Shown here: one piece after another, positions 1 to 6,313 of the stretch
Layout of the letters: every line of letters starts with the position of its first letter
How positions within the stretch are numbered: position 1 is the first letter of the stretch
Source of the DNA: Acidobacteriota bacterium
GTDB lineage: Bacteria; Acidobacteriota; Terriglobia; Terriglobales; Acidobacteriaceae
Assembly: GCA_021810735.1 (NCBI GenBank)
Contig: JAJZIF010000110.1
Location: forward strand, 1 to 9,411
Reading direction: 5' to 3'
Length of the DNA stretch: 9,411 nucleotides
Position numbers and translations under genes: made by a program
The notes under the pieces: generated by a model
Told to the model about the DNA's origin: nothing
Database searches by the model: none
What the model saw: the letters and a program-made list of their open reading frames with translations, nothing else

Positions 1-129
1 GAACAAATGCGCGTCGCAGTGTATGAGTTGCGCAGCCGCGGTTACACCGATCACGAGATCGCAGCCGCAACCCGATTGAGCGTCGAGCAAGTTCGCAGGA
101 TGCTCGGGGAGTCACGCGATGGACGGTGA
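1..129 (+). CDS. Small helix-turn-helix protein, 5' end outside window
   Basis: The frame is open from the first base and stops at TGA 127-129, giving at least 42 residues. Residues 15-35 (YTDHEIAAATRLSVEQVRRM) have the two-helix pattern of a DNA-binding helix-turn-helix. An ATG at position 7 would give a 40-residue protein, but no ribosome binding site can be seen before it, so the true start probably lies upstream. The last 11 bases overlap the start of the primase-helicase gene, which suggests co-translation in one operon. Small DNA-binding proteins of this kind are common just before vapE-type genes in phages, where they may act as regulators or replication accessories. The exact role here is unknown. 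It was missed by length filters because of its small size. Confidence 0.6.
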   Translation, partial: EQMRVAVYELRSRGYTDHEIAAATRLSVEQVRRMLGESRDGR

Positions 130-1420
130 CTACGACAACATCAACATCGTCCAGCTGCTCGAGGCGATGAAAAAGCGCGGCAAGAAGCCGAAGGCTCCTC
201 CCCGCGAGAAACCAAACGACTGGCGCATGCTCCTTGCAGAGAGCAGCGAAGGGTACCTCGGAGATGAGCGCAACATCCTCATCGCAATGCGTAATGCACC
301 AGAGCTCAAGGACCTGGTGCGCTACAACGCCATGGCCCTCGATGTCGAGCTGACACGCTCACCCCCTTGGCGCAAGCTCGAAGAGGGCCCGAAATGGACG
401 GAAACCGATGACACACACTGCATCGCGTGGCTGCAATCACGCGAGCTGAAGGCTCGAAACCGCGGCGCGGTAGCCGACTGCGTCGCGGTGGTGGCGCAAG
501 AGGCGTCCTACCATCCTGTGCGCGACTACCTAAAAGCTCTCAAGTGGGACGGCGAGCCGCGCCTGAAAATCTGGCTTGCGGAGTATCTCAATGCGCTCGG
601 GGATCCCCCGTATCAGGAGGCGATTGGGAAGCGTTATTTGGTGTCCGGGGTTGCCCGCATCCTGCAACCGGGCTGCCAGGCAGATCATGTCCTCGTGCTC
701 GAGGGGCCGCAAGGGAGTGGGAAGACAACCGCCGCGCGGACACTGGCAGTGAACCCCCAATGGTTCGCCGGCGAGCTGCCCGATATCGGAAGCAAGGATG
801 CCATGCTGCAGCTGCTCGGGCGCTGGATCATCGAGATTGCCGAGCTGAAAGCGGTCAAGACCTCGGAGATCGAACGGACTAAGAGCTACATCACTCAGAC
901 GCACGATACGTTCCGACCGCCGTACGGTAGGCGCACAGCTCAATTCCCGAGGCAGTGTGTCTTTATCGGCACGACCAACGAGGCCGAGTACCTGCGCGAC
1001 CGGACCGGCAACCGAAGATATTGGCCCGTGAAGTGCGGCCGGATCGACGCGGACGCACTGCTACGCGCCCGAGATCAACTATGGGCCGAAGCGCGCCACG
1101 AGTACGAGCAGGGAGCTCAATGGCATCTGACGCAGGCTGAGGCGCGATGGGCGGCGGCACAGCAAACCGAACGTGTGCACGTGACCGAGCTTGAGCATGA
1201 TGTCGCGGCTTTCCTGAAGCGAGAACAAGAGGGAGGCAAGGGGGAGACAACGGTCCGCGACGTTCTGGTGCACGGACTCGGTCTCGATCCGGCGGCACCG
1301 ACCTATGCCACCACGGCCCGCCAGCTGGGCGCCTCAGTTGCCGACGCGATGCAGGCCGCGGGCTGGTCCAAAGTCGGCCGGATCGGTGGCAATAGAACCG
1401 TTTACCGGCGCCGGGGCTGA
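119..1420 (+). CDS. VapE/VirE-family phage primase-helicase ATPase
   Basis: A 433-residue protein of the virulence-associated E family (VirE/PF05272 type), P-loop ATPases of the superfamily-3-like helicase group found in phages, prophages and satellites. Visible motifs are Walker A GPQGSGKT (196-203), a Walker B-like WIIEIAEL (236-243), a sensor strand ending FIGTTN (282-287), and TGNRRYWPV (296-304), whose arginines are typical of the conserved arginine motif. The first ~110 residues lack an obvious primase motif, so an attached primase domain cannot be claimed. The last ~75 residues (TTVRDVLVHGLGL...NRTVYRRRG) look like a small winged-helix tail. GGGGAG at 106-111, 7 bases before the ATG, supports the start. 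It overlaps the upstream helix-turn-helix gene by 11 bases and the leftward gene at 1402-1725 by 19. Likely role: unwinding or initiation in element replication. Confidence 0.93.
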   Translation: MDGDYDNINIVQLLEAMKKRGKKPKAPPREKPNDWRMLLAESSEGYLGDERNILIAMRNAPELKDLVRYNAMALDVELTRSPPWRKLEEGPKWTETDDTHCIAWLQSRELKARNRGAVADCVAVVAQEASYHPVRDYLKALKWDGEPRLKIWLAEYLNALGDPPYQEAIGKRYLVSGVARILQPGCQADHVLVLEGPQGSGKTTAARTLAVNPQWFAGELPDIGSKDAMLQLLGRWIIEIAELKAVKTSEIERTKSYITQTHDTFRPPYGRRTAQFPRQCVFIGTTNEAEYLRDRTGNRRYWPVKCGRIDADALLRARDQLWAEARHEYEQGAQWHLTQAEARWAAAQQTERVHVTELEHDVAAFLKREQEGGKGETTVRDVLVHGLGLDPAAPTYATTARQLGASVADAMQAAGWSKVGRIGGNRTVYRRRG

Positions 1421-1725
1421 CCGGCGCCTGCCTCAGGTCCAAACCGCTCGCGATTCCAGCGCTCGGCGATCTTGTCCTGGCAATAGTCGGCGCAGGCATC
1501 GCAGATCTGACTCGCGGCAAGATTGAGCTCCTGGTCATCGAGCTTCGACAGGTCGGTCTCCTTCCAATTGCGCGAGGTCCATTTCAATGGGTCGACACGC
1601 CGGATGAGCCACTCTCGGTCCGTCTCGCCTGATGCGCGGGTGAGTTCCGGTAGGTCCAGAGCGCGAGCAAGCATGGAGGTGAAGGCCTCAATCGTCGTGC
1701 AGGGCTGCCCGATGAAATCAATCAT
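1402..1725 (-). CDS. Leftward phage protein of unknown function, Cys-rich C-terminal motif
   Basis: A 107-residue acidic-to-neutral protein not recognised as a known family. It has normal amino-acid composition, unlike the arginine- and serine-rich frame opposite. The start is supported by GGAGG on the minus strand (plus-strand CCTCC, 1735-1739), 9 bases before the ATG at 1725-1723. Residues 75-82 carry C-x2-C-x3-C (CDACADYC), with a further Cys at 9. This could bind metal or form disulfides but matches no motif I can name. The C-terminus is basic (QPRRR). Its 3' end overlaps the end of the primase-helicase gene by 19 bases in convergent orientation, so the two transcripts would be mutually antisense at their ends. 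The inverted-repeat element at 1784-1881 lies just upstream and could control it. Possibly a small regulator or replication-linked protein; this is inference. Confidence 0.68.
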   Translation of the reverse strand: MIDFIGQPCTTIEAFTSMLARALDLPELTRASGETDREWLIRRVDPLKWTSRNWKETDLSKLDDQELNLAASQICDACADYCQDKIAERWNRERFGPEAGAGQPRRR

Positions 1726-1783
1726 TTTGTCCTACCTCCGCTCGATGCGACGCGTTCCGCGAAGTCTCGGTCACCGACAACGA

Positions 1784-1881
1784 CTATGCAAGGCTACGCA
1801 AGACATACTTACCCTTTACGCGTGCGCGCGTGTGTATATAGGGGAACACCATAGACTTTCCCCATGCGTAGCCTTGCATAG
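1784..1881. repeat. Perfect 17-bp inverted repeat enclosing an alternating purine-pyrimidine tract
   Basis: CTATGCAAGGCTACGCA (1784-1800) is matched exactly in inverse by TGCGTAGCCTTGCATAG (1865-1881), with 64 bases between. Positions 1817-1840 alternate pyrimidine and purine without a break for 24 bases, passing from a CG/TG-rich half to TATATA. Next to it GGGGAA (1841-1846) can pair with TTCCCC (1858-1863) over an 11-base loop, nested inside the arms. The element lies between the replication module and the rightward block. It resembles an origin or a regulator-bound site more than a terminator, since no T-run follows an arm. A miniature mobile element is possible, but I see no flanking target duplication. 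Confidence 0.85.
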
Positions 1882-2037
1882 CAAGTGCTGACATGCTCCC
1901 TTCGCATGCCCGTCCCGCCGCTCCAGGGTCGCCGCAGGTGTGGTGCTCGCCGTATCGCCTTTCCAGGGCGGTAACGCGTTCTGTCGTCGATACTTACTGC
2001 CTGCTTTCGTCGCCTTTTTTCTTGCACAGACCCATCG
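1882..2037. other. Intergenic stretch without a convincing gene
   Basis: Together with its neighbours this is part of the ~420-base gap (1726-2146) between the leftward gene and the rightward block. Frames here are short, lack ribosome binding sites and have compositions typical of shadow frames. A run of six T residues ends at 2020, but I found no stable hairpin before it, so I do not call a terminator. On the minus strand a frame around 1865-1995 reads plausibly (a TERVTALERR-like helix), but it opens right after a TAA and has no start codon. Confidence 0.5.
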
Positions 2038-2090
2038 TGTCCACTATTTGTCCACTGCTTGACGCACCGACACGTGTTGTGGCACCATCC
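2038..2090 (+). promoter_or_regulatory. Candidate late promoter with tandem upstream boxes
   Basis: TGTCCACT occurs at 2038-2045 and again at 2049-2056, an 11-base period that places both copies on the same helix face. They are followed directly by TTGACG (2059-2064), a good -35 match. The sequence at the proper distance (GCACCA or CACCAT, 2082-2088) is a poor -10, which fits a promoter that needs an activator bound at the boxes. An 8-bp palindrome ACACGTGT (2070-2077) sits in the spacer. It would drive the rightward block starting at 2147. This is inferred from pattern only. Confidence 0.35.
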
Positions 2091-2111
2091 AAAACACTCG
2101 CTTGCTACCGA

Positions 2112-2150
2112 TCACCGGGGCAGCATCCCGAAGAGGAGACATCCCGGTGA
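2112..2150 (+). promoter_or_regulatory. Hairpin able to sequester the GTG start of the first rightward gene
   Basis: TCACCGGG (2112-2119) pairs perfectly with CCCGGTGA (2143-2150), which contains the GTG start codon 2147-2149. The ribosome binding site AGAGGAG (2132-2138) lies in the loop. A competing smaller pairing of CGGG with CCCG (2127-2130) would free the start codon. A 7-base direct repeat CATCCCG (2124-2130 and 2140-2146) makes this switch possible. Whether it forms in the cell is unknown. Confidence 0.35.
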
Positions 2151-2896
2151 CTCGACGATCCAACCTTTCCGCCGTCCCTACCGCCGCAGGATCGCCCCTG
2201 CCGGCCGATCAGCCGGCGCCCGCTACTCGTGCCCTTACTGAGCTGCGATCGCTCCGTGGCGCGCTGCAGGACGCGCGCCGCGCCGCGGGCGACGTTGCTG
2301 GTGTGATTTCGCGCTCGGAGGCAGTCGTTCGCCGGGGCTCCGAGGTGCGCACGGAGCTCGCGCAGCTCGAGCGCGAGGCGGGAGCGGCAATGTCTGGATG
2401 GGTTTTGAGCGGCGCGCATTCGGCGCCCCCCCAACTCATGCCCGAGCAGCAGGCTGCGCTCCGTGCCGCTCGCCAGGCTGCCGAGGACACGCGACGCGAT
2501 GCCGAGGCGGTCGAGGCGCAGCTGCCGATCCTGCGAGAGCGCCTCGGTAATCTGCAGCGCCTGATCGCCGGGAGCGCGACCGCGATCCGGAGCGCGGCGC
2601 TCGAGGCCTTGGCCGCTGAGACCGAGCCGTTACTCCAAGCCTACCATGCGCACGCCGCCGCCGGCTTCGAGGTGCGAAAGCAGCTGCTGGGACTGCTCGC
2701 CGTCCTCAGTCGGCAGCAATACGGGGCCGTTTGGACGAACTCCTCCACCTACAATAGCGCGCCGCTTGAGGCTCTGCGCGAGCGCATTGCCAACGCCGGG
2801 CGAGCACCCAGCGAGATTTCCGCCGCCCAGGTCGAACCATACGCCGAAAAATTCCAGGAGCGGCTCGAGGCGCTCATCTCAGGAGACCCGACATGA
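2147..2896 (+). CDS. Coiled-coil phage protein of unknown function
   Basis: 249 residues from a GTG start. An in-frame TTG 45 bases upstream would give a longer product, but AGAGGAG (2132-2138) lies 8 bases before the GTG and decides the start. After a Pro/Ala-rich N-terminus (residues ~10-27), residues ~28-80 and ~99-140 are long helical stretches rich in Ala, Arg, Glu and Leu with heptad-like spacing, typical of coiled coils. Residues ~141-190 are also helical, and the end (Q189-T249) is more polar. No enzyme motif, signal peptide or membrane segment is visible. It overlaps the next gene by 4 bases (ATGA), so the pair is probably translationally coupled. Position just ahead of the terminase genes and the helical character would fit a structural or assembly protein, but I do not recognise the family. 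Confidence 0.75.
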   Translation: MTRRSNLSAVPTAAGSPLPADQPAPATRALTELRSLRGALQDARRAAGDVAGVISRSEAVVRRGSEVRTELAQLEREAGAAMSGWVLSGAHSAPPQLMPEQQAALRAARQAAEDTRRDAEAVEAQLPILRERLGNLQRLIAGSATAIRSAALEALAAETEPLLQAYHAHAAAGFEVRKQLLGLLAVLSRQQYGAVWTNSSTYNSAPLEALRERIANAGRAPSEISAAQVEPYAEKFQERLEALISGDPT

Positions 2897-4098
2897 CTTC
2901 GTATAGGCTTTTTCCCGACAATTCGGACATCGCACTCGACAAAGCGGGGCGCGTGATCAGCCAAATGATCCTCCGCGGCAGCGGCTCCGCGATTGCCAAA
3001 GGAGTCGGCGCATCGTTTGCTCGAATGCCCGCTTGGCTCGAGCAGGCCCATCTGCGAGCGGCAACTCGCGCCACCGCGCGAGACTTAGGGCGCGTCGCTG
3101 CGGTGCGCGATTCAACAGGCTTTTACGGAAAATCCGCCGCGCTGCTCGAGGAAACCCAACGGGTCGCTCGGCTGCCTCGCGGTGACTTTCGAGCCGCGTT
3201 GGAAAAGAGAATCGAGCGCGAAGCTGAGGAAATCGCCGCCCACAACGACCGCCCGAGCCGCGACAACGCGCTTTCTCGCGCACAGCACGAGGAACTCGCT
3301 CGGATGCACCAGGTGCGTCGTTATGTCGAGGAGGAAGCCGGCAATATGACAGGTGCTCGAGCGCACGAAGCGGCCGCGGACGCGCATCACCGGGCTGCAG
3401 CGTTGGCGAGCCAACACGACAAAGAGACGCCCTTCGCGAGTCACCGCGCGAGAGAAGCGACACGTCGCTGCAACCGTTTATGTCAAGAGCAGGTTGACTT
3501 GCCGCACCCGCACGCTAACAAAACTGCGGGCGACGGCATGAACAGGCCCGCGGGTCGAATGCGCGATGAGGGCTCGCGCGATCCGTTCCGGTCGCAGCCG
3601 GTTCGCGACCGCGAGTTCCGCGAGCCGCGCGGCAATCCGGATGCGTTTCACGAAAGCGGCCGCGTTTATAACACGGAGTTCGAGTCAGGTTACGACTACG
3701 CCCCGGACGAGCCGGCGCACCCGATGGCGCGACTGTTTGGGCCGGCTCAGAACGCCGCGGCGATGAATTGGCCGCGCGATCCCGAGCGCGATCACGATGA
3801 CAACGATTTCGGTCCGCACCGGTACACGACGCCGCGCCGAGGTGACTTGAACTGGGAGCCCGACCACCGTGATGGCCTTCGAGGAAACATGCCCCAGCGG
3901 CACATGACTGAGGGCAGAGTACCGCGGTATCGCCCAGACCGTCCCTACAACAATGAGCCGACCGGCGCGGAGGGCGGCCGCACGTTCGAGGAGATGCTGG
4001 AGGGCAAAGCCGCGGGCTTTAGACCGGGCGGCTCGCTGACACAACTCGCTAACGAGATGATGGCGCCGGGCACGCCGTTCTCCAAGATTTACAGGTAG
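2893..4098 (+). CDS. Charged, partly disordered phage protein of unknown function
   Basis: 401 residues. AGGAG (2881-2885), 7 bases before the ATG, and the ATGA overlap with the upstream stop support the start. Residues 1-60 contain a glycine/alanine-rich segment (MILRGSGSAIAKGVGASFARM) that is only mildly hydrophobic. Residues ~80-175 are helical and highly charged, with Ala/His repeats (HEAAADAHHRAAA, 159-171). Residues ~200-360 are rich in Arg, Asp, Pro, Asn and Gly and look disordered. The C-terminus (~362-401, TFEEMLEGKAAG...PFSKIYR) again looks folded and may be an interaction tail. There is no recognisable enzyme motif. It sits where a virion-associated or assembly protein might be encoded, directly before the terminase genes. 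It is not recognisable as a portal, capsid or protease. Function unknown. Confidence 0.75.
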   Translation: MTSYRLFPDNSDIALDKAGRVISQMILRGSGSAIAKGVGASFARMPAWLEQAHLRAATRATARDLGRVAAVRDSTGFYGKSAALLEETQRVARLPRGDFRAALEKRIEREAEEIAAHNDRPSRDNALSRAQHEELARMHQVRRYVEEEAGNMTGARAHEAAADAHHRAAALASQHDKETPFASHRAREATRRCNRLCQEQVDLPHPHANKTAGDGMNRPAGRMRDEGSRDPFRSQPVRDREFREPRGNPDAFHESGRVYNTEFESGYDYAPDEPAHPMARLFGPAQNAAAMNWPRDPERDHDDNDFGPHRYTTPRRGDLNWEPDHRDGLRGNMPQRHMTEGRVPRYRPDRPYNNEPTGAEGGRTFEEMLEGKAAGFRPGGSLTQLANEMMAPGTPFSKIYR

Positions 4099-4105
4099 TT
4101 GCGAG

Positions 4106-4258
4106 ATGACAGGTTGTCGCGCGCGTGCCGCCGTCTGCTCAACTCCCGCGGCCGCACCGGTTTTCAACTTCTTCAACCGGGCGACCGATGGACGCCGCGG
4201 GAGTCTCCGCCCCGCGGCGCCCGTCGTTAACTACAGAGAGGTGGAGGGCTGTAAATGA
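4106..4258 (+). CDS. Possible 50-residue peptide between late genes
   Basis: An ATG at 4106 opens a 50-residue frame that ends in TGA 4256-4258, overlapping the ATG of the next gene as ATGA. This layout is typical of coupled phage genes and matches the 2893 junction. The third codon position is clearly GC-rich, similar to its neighbours. Against it, no strong ribosome binding site precedes the ATG, the peptide (MTGCRARAAVCSTPAAAPVF...) matches nothing I know, and a frame of this length is expected by chance in GC-rich DNA. The DNA also carries a nested inverted repeat that may be the real function of the stretch. Confidence 0.3.
   Translation: MTGCRARAAVCSTPAAAPVFNFFNRATDGRRGSLRPAAPVVNYREVEGCK
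4142..4204. repeat. Nested inverted repeats just upstream of the terminase genes
   Basis: ACTCCCGCGGC (4142-4152) and GCCGCGGGAGT (4194-4204) are perfect 11-bp inverse copies. Inside them CCGGTT (4157-4162) and AACCGG (4175-4180) form a second perfect 6-bp stem over a 12-base pyrimidine-rich loop containing part of a TTCAAC direct repeat. No T-run follows, so an intrinsic terminator is unlikely. Structured DNA beside the small terminase gene is a usual place for a packaging recognition site (pac or cos), which is the main alternative to an mRNA-level role. Confidence 0.7.
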
Positions 4259-4806
4259 GCACCGGGAAGCCTAACGGTCGCTGCCAAGTTTGCCGACACC
4301 CGCAAGCGTGGATGCTCGAGAGTCTTCTCGCCCGTGGCGCGTCGCTGCGAGACGCCGCCGCCAAATTCGGACTTGATTTCTCCGCGGTTGCCCGGCATTG
4401 GCGCAGCCACGTGACGGCCTCGCGGCGGGAGTTGTTGCGCCAGACGATTGAGCAGGTCGGCGAGGATACGACGCCGAGCCTGACCTATCTGCAGCGGTTT
4501 CGAGACTCTGCCGTGCGCGTGCTCGACGCGATGGAGCAAACGCGATCGAAAAACCTGCAGGGGTACGCGTCGCTGCTCGGGCGGGCGAGGGAGCTGCAGC
4601 TTGATATCGCGCGCCTGCGGGGCGAAGACCGCGAGACGCCGGCCGGCCGCCTGATCAATGGCACGGCGATGCCGGCGGAGGCGGAGCTCGAGCGGCGGGT
4701 GCTCGAAGCGGTTGCGGACGATCCGCAGGCCTGCGCGAAGCTCGCCCGCGGACTGCGCACGGGAGAGACGCCCGCAGTGCCGGCGCTCGAGGCGATCAAT
4801 GGCTGA
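4255..4806 (+). CDS. Probable terminase small subunit, Zn-stabilised helix-turn-helix
   Basis: 183 residues; GGAGG (4243-4247) lies 7 bases before the ATG. The N-terminus has a widespread phage pattern: C10-x2-C13-x-H15-P, then a helix-turn-helix (ASLRDAAAKFGLDFSAVARHW, about 29-49) ending in H48-x3-H52. The Cys and His residues could hold a zinc ion and stabilise a DNA-reading domain. Residues ~70-125 are helical and would suit oligomerisation. The rest is Ala/Glu-rich with an Ala/Pro tail. Its stop overlaps the start of the large terminase by 8 bases, so the two are co-translated. Small terminase subunits recognise the packaging site and load the large subunit. The identification rests on position plus the DNA-binding fold, not on a family-specific signature. 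A late regulator is the alternative. Confidence 0.72.
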   Translation: MSTGKPNGRCQVCRHPQAWMLESLLARGASLRDAAAKFGLDFSAVARHWRSHVTASRRELLRQTIEQVGEDTTPSLTYLQRFRDSAVRVLDAMEQTRSKNLQGYASLLGRARELQLDIARLRGEDRETPAGRLINGTAMPAEAELERRVLEAVADDPQACAKLARGLRTGETPAVPALEAING

Positions 4807-6304
4807 TGCGCTGCGCGCTCGGGAGCTCGCCCTGGCGGATCGCCTGGACGCTCTGGCGCGCATCACGGTCCCGCCTGCCTTCGAGTTTTTGAACGAGCCG
4901 GCGCGCTACCTGGTTGCGCATGGCGGCCGCGGCAGTGCCAAAAGCTGGAGTATTTGCCGTCGCCTGCTGAGGGAGGCGCTTTGGAAGCCGGTCCGCGTGC
5001 TCTGCGCGCGCGAGATTCAGCTCTCGATCGAGGAGAGCGTGCACCACCTGATCCAGTCACAGATTGTCGAGCTCGGGCTCGGTGATTACTTCGAGGTGCT
5101 CGAGAAGCGGATCACGAGTCGCGCCGGCGCCGAGTTCGTCTTCGCCGGGCTGCGCTCGAACGTCACCAAGCTGCTTTCCATGGAGGGCGTGGATCGTGTG
5201 TGGGTTGAGGAAGCGGCGGCGATTTCGCATAACAGCTGGGAGAAGTTGATCCCGACGATTCGGCGCCCGGGCTCGCAAATCCTCGTCAGTTTCAATCCGG
5301 ACCTGGAGGATGACCCAACTTACAAAAGGTTCATAAAATCGCCGCCACCGGATGCGATCGTGCGCAAGGTGAGTTGGCGGGACAATCCCTTTTTTCCGGA
5401 AGAGCTCCGGCGGGAGAAGGCCTATCTCGCAACGGTCGATCCTGATGCGTACGAACATGTTTGGGAAGGCGCGTGCCGATCGCACTCGGATGCCCAAGTC
5501 TTCAGGGATAAGTTCGCCGTTTTGGCCTTCGAGAGCGAGGCGGAGTGGGACGGCCCGTATTATGGCGCGGATTTCGGTTTCAACGACCCGACTGTGTTGG
5601 TGCGCTGCTGGATCGGTGGCCGCACGCTCTACATCGAGCACGAGAGCTACGCCGTCTCTTGTGACATTGACCGCACGCCGGCACTGTTCGATGGGGTGCC
5701 GGAGTCGCGCCGTCACGTGATCCGCGCCGATAGTTCACGGCCTGAGACGATCAGCTACCTTCAAAATCACGGATACCCCGAAATCGTCGGCGTCCAGAAA
5801 TGGCCGAATTCTGTCTCAGAGGGCGTCCAGTACATGCGGCAGTTCGAGCGCATCGTGATCCATCCGCGCTGCGAGCATACAGCAGCAGAGTTTTTGTTGT
5901 ATTCATTCAAGGTCGACCGACTCTCGGGTGACGTGTTGCCGGAGCTGGCCGACAAACACAACCATTGCATCGATGCCATTCGATACGCGATCGCTCCGCT
6001 CATCAAGGGAAATAGCTTCGCAAGTTGGGTTGAATTCGAGAAGGATGCGGCGGCTCGCGCGAAGGTCGAGTTGGAGATTCCAAAGCGGCCGATGCTGCCG
6101 CACCACAAAGCGCCGCTTCCCGCCGCGCCCGCGATAGACGCGACCGGTGGACTTCTCGAGGTGTACAACAAGGCGTTCGCCGAGGCGGGCGGCGGCGAGT
6201 ACCTCGGCGAAGTTTGCCGACGGTGCAACCAGCCTATTCGCGCAGGCTCGAAGTACTGGGCAGCTGGTGGTTCATTCCATGAAGCGTGCTTAGACACTCA
6301 CTGA
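4799..6304 (+). CDS. Terminase large subunit (PBSX-like) with C-terminal zinc finger
   Basis: 501 residues from ATG 4799. The frame is open further upstream, but that extension is an Arg/Ser-rich shadow of the small-subunit gene and is excluded. It is the DNA-packaging motor and nuclease. Motifs: Walker A HGGRGSAKS (41-49); Walker B VDRVWVEEAA (131-140) with catalytic Glu; coupling-type SFNP (164-167); nuclease acidic residues at D258 (YYGADFGFNDP), D311 (IRADSSRP) and D392 (HNHCIDAIRYA). All expected residues are present, so it looks functional. The core ends near residue 405. A Pro/Ala linker (~428-450) leads to C473-x2-C476-x17-H494-x2-C497, a LIM-finger-like ligand set not needed by the family. 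PBSX-type proteins are usually nearer 400-450 residues. It is followed by the tape measure gene after only 9 bases; no portal or capsid gene intervenes. Confidence 0.95.
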   Translation: MADALRARELALADRLDALARITVPPAFEFLNEPARYLVAHGGRGSAKSWSICRRLLREALWKPVRVLCAREIQLSIEESVHHLIQSQIVELGLGDYFEVLEKRITSRAGAEFVFAGLRSNVTKLLSMEGVDRVWVEEAAAISHNSWEKLIPTIRRPGSQILVSFNPDLEDDPTYKRFIKSPPPDAIVRKVSWRDNPFFPEELRREKAYLATVDPDAYEHVWEGACRSHSDAQVFRDKFAVLAFESEAEWDGPYYGADFGFNDPTVLVRCWIGGRTLYIEHESYAVSCDIDRTPALFDGVPESRRHVIRADSSRPETISYLQNHGYPEIVGVQKWPNSVSEGVQYMRQFERIVIHPRCEHTAAEFLLYSFKVDRLSGDVLPELADKHNHCIDAIRYAIAPLIKGNSFASWVEFEKDAAARAKVELEIPKRPMLPHHKAPLPAAPAIDATGGLLEVYNKAFAEAGGGEYLGEVCRRCNQPIRAGSKYWAAGGSFHEACLDTH

Positions 6305-6313
6305 GAAAAAAAT

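Noticed and set aside
1523..1891. 122-codon plus-strand frame opposite the leftward gene
   Set aside because: Ser/Arg-rich composition and no ribosome binding site; the minus-strand frame has normal composition and a strong GGAGG.
2011..2025. T-run considered as a terminator
   Set aside because: No stable hairpin precedes it on the plus strand.
1809..2027. 72-codon minus-strand frame with a GTG start
   Set aside because: No ribosome binding site, very Arg-rich, and its end runs through the inverted-repeat and alternating tract.
1893..2150. 85-codon plus-strand frame
   Set aside because: Pro/Ser/Arg shadow composition, no start signals, and it crosses the candidate promoter and the next gene's start region.
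4658..4798. Upstream extension of the large terminase frame
   Set aside because: The 47 extra residues are Arg/Ser-rich shadow of the small-subunit gene; ATG 4799 gives the usual terminase N-terminus and an 8-base overlap.
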